Positions 12,355 through 20,494 are shown, counted from the first letter of the stretch. The stretch: DNA of 25,627 bases from Candidatus Uhrbacteria bacterium (GCA_003497135.1 DNKR01000030.1:26252-51878); one strand, 5' to 3'. Program-made: numbers and translations. The notes: generated by a model from the letters alone, not told the origin.

Positions 12355-13011
12355 ATGGGACACAAGGTCCATCCAAAAGTTCACAGACTTTCAACAATAT
12401 ATTCTTGGGATTCCAAATGGTTCTCAAAGAATGATTTTGCTAAAAATTTACGCGAAGATGTTCTTTTGCGCGATTTTTTGCGCAAAGAATTGCGCGAGGC
12501 GTCTTTGGATAAGGTTGAAATCGAAAGAAACAGAAACAACATCACTGTTACCATCTATTCAGGTAAGCCGGGTGTAGTAATTGGAAGGTCTGGCGCTGGA
12601 ATTGATGTGCTTAAAAAGAAAATACTTGAAATGCTGTACCGCGGCAAAAGAGTTGCGCTGAATATTCAAGTTTCTGAAGTAAAACAGCCGGCTTTGTCTT
12701 CAGCTATTGTCGCAGAACAAATGGCAATGGACATTGAAAAGCGTTTGCCTTTTTCTCGCGTTATGAAGCAGGCGATTGAACGCGTGAGCAAAGCAGGGGC
12801 AAAAGGCGTAAAAGTCGCTACATCAGGACGGCTTAACGGCGCAGAAATTTCAAGAACAGAAAAATTATCCAGCGGAAAAATTCCGCTTCAAAATCTGCGC
12901 GCTGATATTGATTTTGCATGCGCAACAGCAAGGACTATTTACGGAGCAATAGGCGTCAAAGTCTGGATTTATAAAGGCGATGTGTTTGAAAGCGAAAAGA
13001 AATCAGAATAA
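12355..13011 (+). CDS. rpsC: 30S ribosomal protein S3
   Basis: Part of the mRNA entry channel and its helicase activity. The 218 residues begin MGHKVHPKVHRL; the KH domain carries GKPGVVIGRSGAGIDVLKKK (around residues 63-82), and the C-terminal domain contains FSRVMKQAIERVSKAGAKGV and GRLNGAEISRTE, then YGAIGVKVWIYKG. The initial MGHKVHP, rather than MGQKVHP, is a minor variation. It follows rplV by 2 nt and precedes rplP by 2 nt. Confidence 0.98.
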   Translation: MGHKVHPKVHRLSTIYSWDSKWFSKNDFAKNLREDVLLRDFLRKELREASLDKVEIERNRNNITVTIYSGKPGVVIGRSGAGIDVLKKKILEMLYRGKRVALNIQVSEVKQPALSSAIVAEQMAMDIEKRLPFSRVMKQAIERVSKAGAKGVKVATSGRLNGAEISRTEKLSSGKIPLQNLRADIDFACATARTIYGAIGVKVWIYKGDVFESEKKSE

Positions 13012-13013
13012 AT

Positions 13014-13430
13014 ATGTTATTGCCAAAAACAACAAAACATCGTAAATGGCACAAAGGGCGCGGAAGCAGGCAACACCCTGCACAGCGAATGAATACTATT
13101 GCGTTTGGCGAATACGGGCTCAAGGCCATTACCGAGTGCTGGGTTACTTCGCGCCAAATAGAAGCAGCTCGCAGAGCCATGACGCACGAGCTTAAGCGCG
13201 GCGGCAAAATTTGGATTCGCATTTTCCCGCACAAACCAGTTACAATCAAGGGTTCAGAAATTCCAATGGGTATGGGAAAGGGAGCCGTTGATCACTATGT
13301 TGCAGCTGTAAAGCCCGGTACGGTAATGTTTGAGCTGGCAGGTGTTGATAAAGAACTGGCGCACGAAGCGCTTCGGCTTGCAGGCCATAAATTGCCTGTA
13401 CAAACTAAGGTTGTAGAAAAAAATATATGA
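13014..13430 (+). CDS. rplP: 50S ribosomal protein L16
   Basis: L16 positions A-site tRNA on the large subunit. The 138 residues match the family: MLLPKTTKHRKWHKGRG, then AFGEYGLKAITECWVTSRQI, EAARRAMTH and GGKIWIRIFPHKPVTIKG, followed by MGMGKGAVDHYVAAVKPG. The stop codon overlaps the start of rpmC as ATGA. Confidence 0.98.
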   Translation: MLLPKTTKHRKWHKGRGSRQHPAQRMNTIAFGEYGLKAITECWVTSRQIEAARRAMTHELKRGGKIWIRIFPHKPVTIKGSEIPMGMGKGAVDHYVAAVKPGTVMFELAGVDKELAHEALRLAGHKLPVQTKVVEKNI

Positions 13431-13606
13431 AATTTTCCGATATAAAAGACAAGACAAGAGAAGATCTTGAACAATTGCTTTCCGAAAAGCGCACTGCGCT
13501 TAGAGAATTGAATTGGAAAATCGGCGCAAACCAAGTTAAAGATGTAAGAGAAGCGCGCGATATTAAAAAGCTTATTGCGAAAATATTGACACGCATTAAC
13601 CAATAA
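13427..13606 (+). CDS. rpmC: 50S ribosomal protein L29
   Basis: A 59-residue two-helix protein near the tunnel exit. The reading is MKFSDIKDKTREDLEQLLSE, followed by KRTALRELNWKIGANQ and ending KKLIAKILTRINQ; this fits L29 in size, helix pattern and position between L16 and S17. The family LRFQ motif appears as LNWKIGANQVKDV. The start overlaps the rplP stop (ATGA), and the junction to rpsQ is TAA-T-ATG. Confidence 0.93.
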   Translation: MKFSDIKDKTREDLEQLLSEKRTALRELNWKIGANQVKDVREARDIKKLIAKILTRINQ

Positions 13607-13607
13607 T

Positions 13608-13880
13608 ATGGAACAAGCTAAAAAGAAAATGACCCATAAGAAATTACTTACAGGAACTGTTGTGTCAGAAAAAATGGCAAAAACGGTCGTGGTTAAGGTT
13701 GATGACGAAAAGGTGCATCCAATATACAAAAAGCGTTATGTCGTAAGCAAACGGTACAAGGCCCATGATCCAAATAAGGATTATCATGTTGGAGATGTTG
13801 TAACGATAGAGGAAACAAGACCTATGTCAGCGCAAAAACGCTGGAGAGTTGTTAAAAAGATTGAAGTAAAAAAACAGTAA
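13608..13880 (+). CDS. rpsQ: 30S ribosomal protein S17
   Basis: Early 16S rRNA binder with an OB fold. The 90 residues contain LTGTVVSEKMAKTVVVKVDD, HPIYKKRYVVSKRYKAHDP and VGDVVTIEETRPMSAQKRWR, all characteristic. A short basic N-terminus (MEQAKKKMTHKK) precedes the core. Spacing is one base on each side (TAA-T-ATG). Confidence 0.97.
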   Translation: MEQAKKKMTHKKLLTGTVVSEKMAKTVVVKVDDEKVHPIYKKRYVVSKRYKAHDPNKDYHVGDVVTIEETRPMSAQKRWRVVKKIEVKKQ

Positions 13881-13881
13881 T

Positions 13882-14253
13882 ATGATTCAGGTTAGATCAA
13901 TGATTCAAGTTGCAGACAATACAGGCGCAAGAAAGCTCCAAGTTGTTAGGATGCACAGAGGCTATAAAAGGCGCTATGCGGGCCTTGGCGATATTGTTAC
14001 ATGCGTAATAAAAGACGCGATACCGCACAGCTCTGTAAAAAAGAGCGATGTTGTTAAAGCTGTTATTGTCCGCACCGCAAAAGAGACTCGAAGAAATGAC
14101 GGCACATATATTAGGTTTGACGAAAATGCTGCAGTTATCATTGATCCAAAGAACAAAGAACCGAAGGGTACGCGTATTTTCGGGCCTATCGCACGCGAAC
14201 TGCGCGCTGCCGGATTTACTAAAATAATTTCTCTTGCTCCAGAGGTCATATAG
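13882..14253 (+). CDS. rplN: 50S ribosomal protein L14
   Basis: Intersubunit-bridge protein and docking site of the silencing factor RsfS. The start MIQVRSMIQVADNTGARKLQ and the later ARELRAAGFTKIISLAPEVI match the family closely; 123 residues is a normal length. It contains FDENAAVIIDPKNKEPKGTR and RIFGPIAREL. The junction with rpsQ is TAA-T-ATG. Confidence 0.98.
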   Translation: MIQVRSMIQVADNTGARKLQVVRMHRGYKRRYAGLGDIVTCVIKDAIPHSSVKKSDVVKAVIVRTAKETRRNDGTYIRFDENAAVIIDPKNKEPKGTRIFGPIARELRAAGFTKIISLAPEVI

Positions 14254-14262
14254 AAATATAAT

Positions 14263-14583
14263 ATGAAGCTAAAAACAGGCGACAAAGTAAAAATAATTGC
14301 CGGAAAAGAAAAGGGAAAAGAAGGCACTGTGATTCAAGTGTTTGGCAAGCTTGACAGAATTGTAATTGATGGTATTAATTTGATGACCAAGCATGTGCGA
14401 AAAAGGGGCAGAGAAGCAGGGCAAAAAGTTCAATTCCCATCGCCTATTCATGTTTCTAATGTTAAATTAATAGGCCCGTCAGGTACTGCTGGGCGTGCAG
14501 GGTATAAAGTTTTGTCAAAAGACGGCAAAAACATAAAAGTGCGAGTAGTTAGAAAAGCGAAAAAAGAAGAGGAAATTGAATAA
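14263..14583 (+). CDS. rplX: 50S ribosomal protein L24
   Basis: Assembly initiator binding the 5' domain of 23S rRNA. The KOW motif is at the N-terminus: LKTGDKVKIIAGKEKGKEGT (2-21), then VIDGINLMTKHVRK and FPSPIHVSNVKLI. At 106 residues it has normal length with a charged tail (KAKKEEEIE). Next is rplE through TAA-T-ATG. Confidence 0.97.
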   Translation: MKLKTGDKVKIIAGKEKGKEGTVIQVFGKLDRIVIDGINLMTKHVRKRGREAGQKVQFPSPIHVSNVKLIGPSGTAGRAGYKVLSKDGKNIKVRVVRKAKKEEEIE

Positions 14584-14584
14584 T

Positions 14585-15130
14585 ATGACATTGATTAAAG
14601 AAAAATACATGAAGTCTGTTGTAAAAGAACTGCAAAAACAGTTCGGGTATTCTAATATCATGGCTGTTCCAAAAATAACCAAAGTTACATTGAATGTAGG
14701 CGTTGGCGCTCATACAAAAGATGCGCAAATGCTTGAAATGATAGAAAAAACACTGACTGTTATTTCCGGCCAAAGGCCTGTCAAAACACTCGCGCGCAAA
14801 TCAATTGCTTCATTCAAAGTTCGTGAAGGTACTGTTGTTGGAATGATGGTTACAATTCGCGGTAAAAGAATGTGGGATTTTATTGACAAGCTCGTAAATG
14901 TTTCTTTCGCGCGCGTCAGGGACTTTCGCGGGATTGACGAAAGCGCTATTGACAAGAATGGTAATTTCTCATATGGATTTAAGGAGAATGTCGCGTTTCC
15001 AGAAGTTACTCCAGAAGAGATCCCGTCAGTTCACGGCCTTCAGGTGAACATTACAACGACAGCAAAAACACACGAAGAAGGCGTGGTAATGTTTAAATTA
15101 CTAGGATTTCCTTTAAAGGAACGTAAATAA
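14585..15130 (+). CDS. rplE: 50S ribosomal protein L5
   Basis: Binds 5S rRNA in the central protuberance. ATG 14585 (MTLIKEKYMKSVVKELQKQF, 181 residues) is favoured; a TTG at 14576 would overlap rplX. Family segments: PKITKVTLNVGVG, GQRPVKTLARKSIASFKVRE, GMMVTIRGKRMWDFIDKLV, RVRDFRGI and DKNGNFSYGFKENVAFPEV. It precedes rpsN by 4 nt. Confidence 0.98.
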   Translation: MTLIKEKYMKSVVKELQKQFGYSNIMAVPKITKVTLNVGVGAHTKDAQMLEMIEKTLTVISGQRPVKTLARKSIASFKVREGTVVGMMVTIRGKRMWDFIDKLVNVSFARVRDFRGIDESAIDKNGNFSYGFKENVAFPEVTPEEIPSVHGLQVNITTTAKTHEEGVVMFKLLGFPLKERK

Positions 15131-15134
15131 ATTT

Positions 15135-15320
15135 ATGGCGTCAAAATCTCAAATCGCTAAGTCAAAAAGAAAGCCAAAATTCTCCAGCAGAATTGTGCGC
15201 AGGTGTTGGAGGTGCGGCAGAGGAAGAGGATACATGGGAGATTTTAAGATGTGCAGAATTTGTTTTAGAGAGCTCGCTAACCGTGGTGAAATACCCGGAA
15301 TCAAAAAATCAAGCTGGTAA
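15135..15320 (+). CDS. rpsN: 30S ribosomal protein S14, zinc-binding type
   Basis: Head protein of the small subunit. At 61 residues it is the short, zinc-ribbon form: CWRC and CRIC (near residues 24-27 and 40-43) provide four cysteines, and the end GIKKSSW is typical. The N-terminus MASKSQIAKSKRKPKFSSR is basic. The position between rplE and rpsH is standard. Confidence 0.98.
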   Translation: MASKSQIAKSKRKPKFSSRIVRRCWRCGRGRGYMGDFKMCRICFRELANRGEIPGIKKSSW

Positions 15321-15326
15321 GAAAAT

Positions 15327-15722
15327 ATGGTAAACGATCCAATATCAGACATGCTAACAAGAATCCGCAATGCTTACGCTGTTTCTAAAACAGAAGTGGT
15401 TTTGCCGTCTTCAAAAATGAAGTATGCGATCGCGAAAATTTTAGAGAAAGAAGGATTTCTTGCTTCGACAAACGAAAAAGCAGGCAGTAATAATTTTAAG
15501 TCGCTTCATTTGACTCTTAAGTACGAAGACGGCAATCCTGCTGTATCAGAAATAAAAAGAGTTTCAAAACCAGGCAGGCGCGTGTATCAAAAGGCACTAG
15601 AACTTTCTTCTGTGCGTTCTGGCTATGGGCTTAGCATTATATCAACTCCAAACGGGCTAATGACAAATTTTGAAGCCCGCAGACGAAAGCTTGGCGGCGA
15701 AGTTATTTGCGAAATATCATAA
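15327..15722 (+). CDS. rpsH: 30S ribosomal protein S8
   Basis: Central-domain 16S binder, the spc-operon repressor in E. coli. It begins MVNDPISDMLTRIRNA; its C-terminal half has KPGRRVYQKA, YGLSIISTPNGLMTNFEARR and GGEVICEIS, matching the family. The 131 residues are normal. The junction to rplF is TAA-T-ATG. Confidence 0.98.
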   Translation: MVNDPISDMLTRIRNAYAVSKTEVVLPSSKMKYAIAKILEKEGFLASTNEKAGSNNFKSLHLTLKYEDGNPAVSEIKRVSKPGRRVYQKALELSSVRSGYGLSIISTPNGLMTNFEARRRKLGGEVICEIS

Positions 15723-15723
15723 T

Positions 15724-16281
15724 ATGTCAAGAATCGGCAAACAACCTATTATTGTGCCATCAGGAGTTGAAGTTGTGTTAGACAACGGTTTGGTTAAGAT
15801 AAATGGGCCAAAGGGAGAATTAAATTATTCTGCCCATCCTATGGTTAAGATTGATTTAGTTGAAGAAAACGGTCAAAAACAGATCATCGTTACAGCTGAT
15901 GCAACAGACGACAAATTTATTGGCGCTGTTTGGGGAACAACAAGAGCGAATATTTCAAACATTGTTACAGGAGTTACGCAAGGTTTTGAAAAAAAACTTG
16001 AAGTCATCGGTGTTGGCTATAAAGCAAGCGTAAGCGGAAACAAGATAAAATTAGAATTGGGCTTTTCGCATCCTATCGAGGTGGTTCTGCCAGATGGAAT
16101 TAAGGCGGTAGTTGAAAACGAAACAATAACAATTTCAGGAATTGACAAGCAGGTTGTTGGAGAAATTGCAGCAAACATAAGAGCGCTAAGAAAACCAGAA
16201 CCTTATAAAGGCAAGGGTGTTCGCTACAAAGGCGAAGTCGTGCGCAAAAAGGTTGGAAAGGCAGCTGCTAAGTCCGAATAA
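15724..16281 (+). CDS. rplF: 50S ribosomal protein L6
   Basis: Large-subunit protein near the sarcin-ricin loop. ATG 15724 (MSRIGKQPIIVPSGVEV, 185 residues) is the family start; longer readings into rpsH are rejected. The hallmark RKPEPYKGKGVRYKGEVVRK lies near the C-terminus, after LGFSHPIEVVLPDGI. A short Lys/Ala tail ends it. Confidence 0.98.
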   Translation: MSRIGKQPIIVPSGVEVVLDNGLVKINGPKGELNYSAHPMVKIDLVEENGQKQIIVTADATDDKFIGAVWGTTRANISNIVTGVTQGFEKKLEVIGVGYKASVSGNKIKLELGFSHPIEVVLPDGIKAVVENETITISGIDKQVVGEIAANIRALRKPEPYKGKGVRYKGEVVRKKVGKAAAKSE

Positions 16282-16292
16282 CATAGCAATAT

Positions 16293-16655
16293 ATGTCACA
16301 AAATCCAATTAAATATAAGAGAGAAAAAGCCGCAATGCGTGCGCGCAGGACGCGCATACAAATGCATGGAACCGGCGAGCGCCCAAGAATGAGCGTTAAA
16401 AGAAGCTTGAACCATATATATGTTCAGCTTATTGATGATAATTCGGGCAAGACGCTCGCGTCGTCCTCTGATCTGGAAATTAAAGGAGTAAAGGGTGCAA
16501 AAATTGAAATTGCTGCAAAGGTTGGCGAACTGATTGCGCAAAAGGCATTGAAATTAAATATTAAAACTATTGTGTTTGATAGAGGTTCAAATAAATATCA
16601 CGGACGAGTCAGCGCGCTTGCGAATGCCGCACGCGAAGGCGGGCTAGTTTTTTAA
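16293..16655 (+). CDS. rplR: 50S ribosomal protein L18
   Basis: 5S rRNA binder of the central protuberance. The 120 residues include the basic RARRTRIQMHGTGERPRMSV, KRSLNHIYVQLIDD and the C-terminal FDRGSNKYHGRVSALANAAR ending EGGLVF, as in the family. It starts 12 nt after rplF and ends 9 nt before rpsE, with no SD. Confidence 0.98.
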   Translation: MSQNPIKYKREKAAMRARRTRIQMHGTGERPRMSVKRSLNHIYVQLIDDNSGKTLASSSDLEIKGVKGAKIEIAAKVGELIAQKALKLNIKTIVFDRGSNKYHGRVSALANAAREGGLVF

Positions 16656-16663
16656 AGCATTTT

Positions 16664-17236
16664 ATGACAGAAGAAAAGAAACAATCAGCTTTTGCAGGCA
16701 AAAGCGAAAAAAGATTCGTGCGAAAGACAAAGCGCGGCAAAGGACGTCCTGAAAAGGAAGCCCGCGAGTTTGATCAGGAGATTCTTGATATTGCCCGCGT
16801 CACCCGCGTTACCGCTGGCGGAAAGCGAATGCGTTTTCGCGTTTGCATGGTAATAGGCGACAGAAAAGGCAGAGTAGGAATAGGTTTGGCAAAAGCGGCT
16901 GATGTTCCAGCTGCAATAGAAAAATCAATACGCCAAGCAAAAAAGCGAATGATGCAGGTTAATATTGTTAATGAGACAATTCCTCACAGGGTAGAAATGA
17001 AATACGGCGCCTCAAGAGTTATTTTGAAACCGGCTCCAAAAGGAACAGGATTAAAATCAGGCGGAGCGGTTCGCGCTGTGTTAACGCTTGCAGGAATTCC
17101 AAACGCTGTAAGCAAGATTGTCGGCGGAACGAACAAAGTTAATTGCGCACGTGCAACAATGAACGCTCTTGCCACCATGAAAAAATCAAAAAGACATTTA
17201 GCGCCTCGACCAAAGAGCGAAGCTAATGTACAATAA
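16664..17236 (+). CDS. rpsE: 30S ribosomal protein S5
   Basis: Part of the mRNA entry site; affects translational fidelity. At 190 residues it carries a basic N-terminal extension of about 30 (EKKQSAFAGKSEKRFVRKTK) before the S5 double-stranded-RNA-binding-like fold. The core includes RVTAGGKRMRFRVCMVIGDR, GRVGIGLAKAADVPAAIEKS and KPAPKGTGLKSGGAVRAVL. It is followed directly by rplO with only 14 nt between, leaving no room for rpmD. Confidence 0.97.
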   Translation: MTEEKKQSAFAGKSEKRFVRKTKRGKGRPEKEAREFDQEILDIARVTRVTAGGKRMRFRVCMVIGDRKGRVGIGLAKAADVPAAIEKSIRQAKKRMMQVNIVNETIPHRVEMKYGASRVILKPAPKGTGLKSGGAVRAVLTLAGIPNAVSKIVGGTNKVNCARATMNALATMKKSKRHLAPRPKSEANVQ

Positions 17237-17250
17237 GCATACACAAGTTT

Positions 17251-17691
17251 ATGTCACTTCATTTACATACAATTAAGCCTGCAAAAGGATCAACAAAGAG
17301 CAGCAAGCGGCTTGGCCGCGGCTGGGGATCTGGAAAAGGCAAGTATTCAGGACGCGGAACAAAGGGTCAGAGGGCGCGTACAGGCGGCAAAAGCGGACTT
17401 CAGCTCAAAGGTATTCGCACAGTAATGCTCGCAACCCCAAAACGCCGAGGTTTTTCAAGCTTGGGAGAAAAGCCAACTGTTGTAAATCTTGAAAAAATTG
17501 CAAAGGTATTCGCAAGCGGCGCGATTGTTTCTCCTGCAACTCTAAAAAAGCACGGGCTTGTTTCAAATTCTGCAAAGGAAATAAAAGTTCTCGGCAGCGG
17601 AAGTATCGGAATAAAAATTTCGCTAAAGGGCTGTGGTGTAAGCGAGAGCGCAAAAGCGAAAATAATTGAAGCAGGCGGCACAGTTAAATAG
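17251..17691 (+). CDS. rplO: 50S ribosomal protein L15
   Basis: Late-assembly large-subunit protein. The 146 residues start MSLHLHTIKPAKGSTKSSKR; the glycine-rich RLGRGWGSGKGKYSGRGTKG, followed by QRARTGG, is diagnostic. The C-terminal half is the compact L15e-like domain. It lies 12 nt upstream of secY. Confidence 0.97.
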   Translation: MSLHLHTIKPAKGSTKSSKRLGRGWGSGKGKYSGRGTKGQRARTGGKSGLQLKGIRTVMLATPKRRGFSSLGEKPTVVNLEKIAKVFASGAIVSPATLKKHGLVSNSAKEIKVLGSGSIGIKISLKGCGVSESAKAKIIEAGGTVK

Positions 17692-17703
17692 AGCTCATTT
17701 ATT

Positions 17704-18990
17704 ATGTTGACTTTCCGATCAATTTGGAAAACAAAGGATGTGCGAAACAGCATTATTTATGTTGTCTTGATTCTTGCACTGTTTAGGTTTGCTGCACATA
17801 TTCCGGTTCCGGGCGTTGATGCAGAAGCGCTTGTAAGATTTTTTCAGTCAAATCAGGTTCTTGGGCTTTTGAATCTATTTTCAGGAGGAACGCTTGAGAA
17901 TTTTTCAATTGTCGCACTTGGTGTTGCTCCATACATTACATCGTCAATCATTTTTCAGCTTTTGACAATGATTGTGCCGTCTCTTGAAGAAATGAACAAA
18001 GAAGAAGCAGGAAGGCAAAAGATGAACCAATGGACAAGAATCGCAACAGTCCCGCTTGCAGCTCTTCAGGGCTATGCGCTTATACTTCTGTTTAAAACAC
18101 AGGGGCTCGGAAGCGCGGCGCTAGGAGGCCTTGCTGTCTCTGGTTTTGATATAGCATCTGCGATAATCGTCATGTCAGCGGGATCAGTTTTTCTTATGTG
18201 GCTTGGAGAGCTTATGAGCGAAAAGCATGTTGGAAACGGAATATCAATTTTGATTTTTTCAAGCATTATCGCTGGATTGCCGACATTTTTACAAAGAACA
18301 TTTGCAACATACACATCTGACCAGCTATTCTCGGTCATCATGTTTGTTGCTCTTGTAATGTTAACTGTTGTTGCTGTTGTTGTGATCCACGAAGGCACAA
18401 GAAACATTCCGGTTCAGTACGCCAGACAGCGCGCACTTGGCCGCATGTCAGGCCGCATTGCTTCAAATCTTCCTTTGCGGGTAAATATGGCAGGAGTTAT
18501 TCCTATTATCTTTGCCATATCGCTTATTATTTTCCCGCAAACAGCAGCGCAGTTTTTTGTGAACGCTAAAACTGATTTTATCCGCGAGGCCGCGCTTTTT
18601 ATCAGCACCCTGTTCCAGAATCAGCTGTTCTACGGAGCTATTTATTTTGTTCTAGTGTTCTTGTTCACATACTTTTATACAGAGGTCGTGTTCCATCCGC
18701 AGCAGGTTGCAGAAAATCTACAAAGACAGGGCGGATTTATTCCGGGTATTCGGCCTGGCAAGCATACCGCAGAGTACTTGCAATGGACAACCAATCGTAT
18801 ATTGCTTACTGGCGCATTTTTCCTCGGTATTATAGCAGTGCTTCCAATAATCGTTCAGGCAATAACCAGGAGCCAATTGCTTGTAATCGGAGGCACATCA
18901 GTATTGATCGTTGTTTCGGTTGTAATTGAATCAATCAAGCAGGTTGAGTCAAATGTTTCAATGCACGAGTACGATTCAATCGGTTTGTAG
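17704..18990 (+). CDS. secY: Protein translocase subunit SecY
   Basis: Channel subunit of the Sec translocon in the inner membrane. The 428 residues contain ten hydrophobic segments. Family marks: RFAAHIPVPGVD after the first helix, LFSGGTLENFSIVALGVAPY and ITSSIIFQLL (plug and second helix), ARQRALGRMSGRIASNLPLR in a cytosolic loop, then FTYFYTEVVFHPQQVAENLQ and GGFIPGIRPGKHTAEYL (the ribosome- and SecA-contacting C5 loop). It is the last gene of the spc-like cluster; a terminator follows 21 nt after the stop. Confidence 0.98.
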   Translation: MLTFRSIWKTKDVRNSIIYVVLILALFRFAAHIPVPGVDAEALVRFFQSNQVLGLLNLFSGGTLENFSIVALGVAPYITSSIIFQLLTMIVPSLEEMNKEEAGRQKMNQWTRIATVPLAALQGYALILLFKTQGLGSAALGGLAVSGFDIASAIIVMSAGSVFLMWLGELMSEKHVGNGISILIFSSIIAGLPTFLQRTFATYTSDQLFSVIMFVALVMLTVVAVVVIHEGTRNIPVQYARQRALGRMSGRIASNLPLRVNMAGVIPIIFAISLIIFPQTAAQFFVNAKTDFIREAALFISTLFQNQLFYGAIYFVLVFLFTYFYTEVVFHPQQVAENLQRQGGFIPGIRPGKHTAEYLQWTTNRILLTGAFFLGIIAVLPIIVQAITRSQLLVIGGTSVLIVVSVVIESIKQVESNVSMHEYDSIGL

Positions 18991-19011
18991 GCGCATGTAA
19001 CAGGCGAAAAT

Positions 19012-19036
19012 AAAGCAGGGCTAGACCCTGCTTTTA
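19012..19036 (+). terminator. Intrinsic terminator after secY
   Basis: AAAGCAGGG (19012-19020) pairs with CCCTGCTTT (19026-19034), 9 bp with loop CTAGA, followed by a short T run. It closes the ribosomal-protein cluster and separates it from adk. Confidence 0.8.
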
Positions 19037-19038
19037 GG

Positions 19039-19049
19039 TATGATAGAAT
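19039..19049 (+). promoter_or_regulatory. Candidate adk -10 region
   Basis: Two overlapping five-of-six -10 matches, TATGAT (19039-19044) and TAGAAT (19044-19049), follow the terminator. No convincing -35 is seen, because the terminator stem occupies its place. RNA would start near 19051-19056, just before the GTG at 19057 and 16-21 nt before ATG 19072. Confidence 0.35.
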
Positions 19050-19071
19050 GTGAGTTGTGCAAAACAGCATT

Positions 19072-19713
19072 ATGCAAAACAAGCAACCCTACAAAATACT
19101 CATGATAGGCCCGCAAGGTTCTGGCAAGGGAACGCAGTCATTTAGAATAAGCCAGTATTTAGGGATTCCTGTAATTTCTACCGGTGAAATGCTAAGAAAT
19201 GAGCTTAAAAATAGTACTGCTATTGGAAAGAAAGTAGAATCTTATGTTAATGCTGGTTTTTTAGTTCCAGACTCAATCGTAAACGAACTAGTTAAAAAGA
19301 GGATATCAGATCAAGATGCTGTTTCTGGATATATACTAGATGGTTATCCGCGCGATCAAGAACAGCTTGAATATTATTTGACAATTGACTCCCCGACCAA
19401 AGCAATATTTATTGATTTAGCTGATGAGGACGCATATAAAAGGCTTGAAGGAAGAAGAGTTTGCTCTTCCTGTAAAACAAATTATAATGTTCTATTAATG
19501 CCAACTAAAAAAGAAGGCGTTTGTGATGCGTGCTTAGGAAAGCTTGAGTCACGAAATGATGACCAAATTAAAATAATGAAAAATCGTCTTAAGGTTTTTC
19601 ATGAAAAAACAAAACCAATGATAGATGTTGTAAAAAAATTACAAATTTTAATAAGAATAAACGGACTGCAATCGCCTGATAAAGTTTTTGAAGACATAAT
19701 AAAAAATATTTAA
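19072..19713 (+). CDS. adk: Adenylate kinase (zinc-lid form)
   Basis: Interconverts ATP plus AMP and two ADP. The 213 residues have the P-loop GPQGSGKGTQ (13-22), the AMP-site STGEMLRNEL (family: STGDMLR), the DGYPRDQEQ motif (family: DGFPR) and a long LID with CSSC and CDAC cysteine pairs for zinc. ATG 19072 is preferred; GTG 19057 would add five residues (VQNSI) and fits a leaderless start. The codon choice looks more A/T-rich than in neighbouring genes. TAA-T-ATG links it to map. Its place after secY is conserved in many bacteria. Confidence 0.95.
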   Translation: MQNKQPYKILMIGPQGSGKGTQSFRISQYLGIPVISTGEMLRNELKNSTAIGKKVESYVNAGFLVPDSIVNELVKKRISDQDAVSGYILDGYPRDQEQLEYYLTIDSPTKAIFIDLADEDAYKRLEGRRVCSSCKTNYNVLLMPTKKEGVCDACLGKLESRNDDQIKIMKNRLKVFHEKTKPMIDVVKKLQILIRINGLQSPDKVFEDIIKNI

Positions 19714-19714
19714 T

Positions 19715-20494
19715 ATGGCATTGATAAAAACAAAAGAGGAAATAAAGTATTTAGCAGAGGGCGGAAAGCTTCTTTCCAGAGCATTGCGAGCTGCCATGGA
19801 TGCGGCTGTTGTTGGGGCAAAAATTGAAGAGCTTGATAGCGCTGCACGCAAGATTATTGCAAGCGGCGGAGGAACCCCGTCTTTTCTTGGGTATAAAGTC
19901 CACAAACTTGACATGCCGTTTCCAACAGCTCTTTGCGTATCTGTAAACGACGAGATTGTTCATGGTCCGGCCAACCGCCATATGGTTTTGAAAAAAGGCG
20001 ATCTTGTCGGCCTTGATTTAGGATGCTGGTATGAAATGCTGTGCACTGACATGGCCGCGACAGTGTGTGTTGGTGAAGTTTTAGATGAAAGGCATGCTGA
20101 ACTTCTTAAATACACGCGCGTTGCGCTTGAAAAAGGAATTGAGCAGGCAAAGGCGGGAAACCGCATATTAGATATTTCTGCTGCGATTGAACGCGTTGCA
20201 AACGAGCATAAGTTCGGAATAGTCCGTACGCTTGTCGGGCACGGAGTCGGCCACGAAGTGCACGAGGAACCGCATGTGCCGAATTTTGTTGACAAAAGAT
20301 TTGACAACATGAAATTGGTTCCCGGCATGTGCCTTGCGCTTGAGCCGATGTTCACATTAGGATCAGGGGCTGTTGAAACATCTGACGACGGCTGGACAAT
20401 AAGGAGTTCTGATTCAACAATGACAGCGCATTTTGAAGCAACTATTGCTATTACAAAAGAAGGTCCAAAAATTTTAACGCCGATTCAGAGTTGA
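19715..20494 (+). CDS. map: Methionine aminopeptidase, type I
   Basis: Removes the initiator methionine from nascent proteins. The 259 residues have the pita-bread fold with metal ligands in order: Asp in GDLVGLDLGCWYE, Asp in CTDMAATVCVGE, His in VGHGVGHEVHEEPHVPN, Glu in CLALEPMFTLG and Glu in AHFEATIAITKEGP. The start MALIKTKEEIKYLAEGGKLL is typical. It follows adk at one base. In many bacteria infA, rpmJ, rpsM, rpsK, rpsD, rpoA and rplQ come next; here they are absent and ruvX follows. Confidence 0.97.
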   Translation: MALIKTKEEIKYLAEGGKLLSRALRAAMDAAVVGAKIEELDSAARKIIASGGGTPSFLGYKVHKLDMPFPTALCVSVNDEIVHGPANRHMVLKKGDLVGLDLGCWYEMLCTDMAATVCVGEVLDERHAELLKYTRVALEKGIEQAKAGNRILDISAAIERVANEHKFGIVRTLVGHGVGHEVHEEPHVPNFVDKRFDNMKLVPGMCLALEPMFTLGSGAVETSDDGWTIRSSDSTMTAHFEATIAITKEGPKILTPIQS

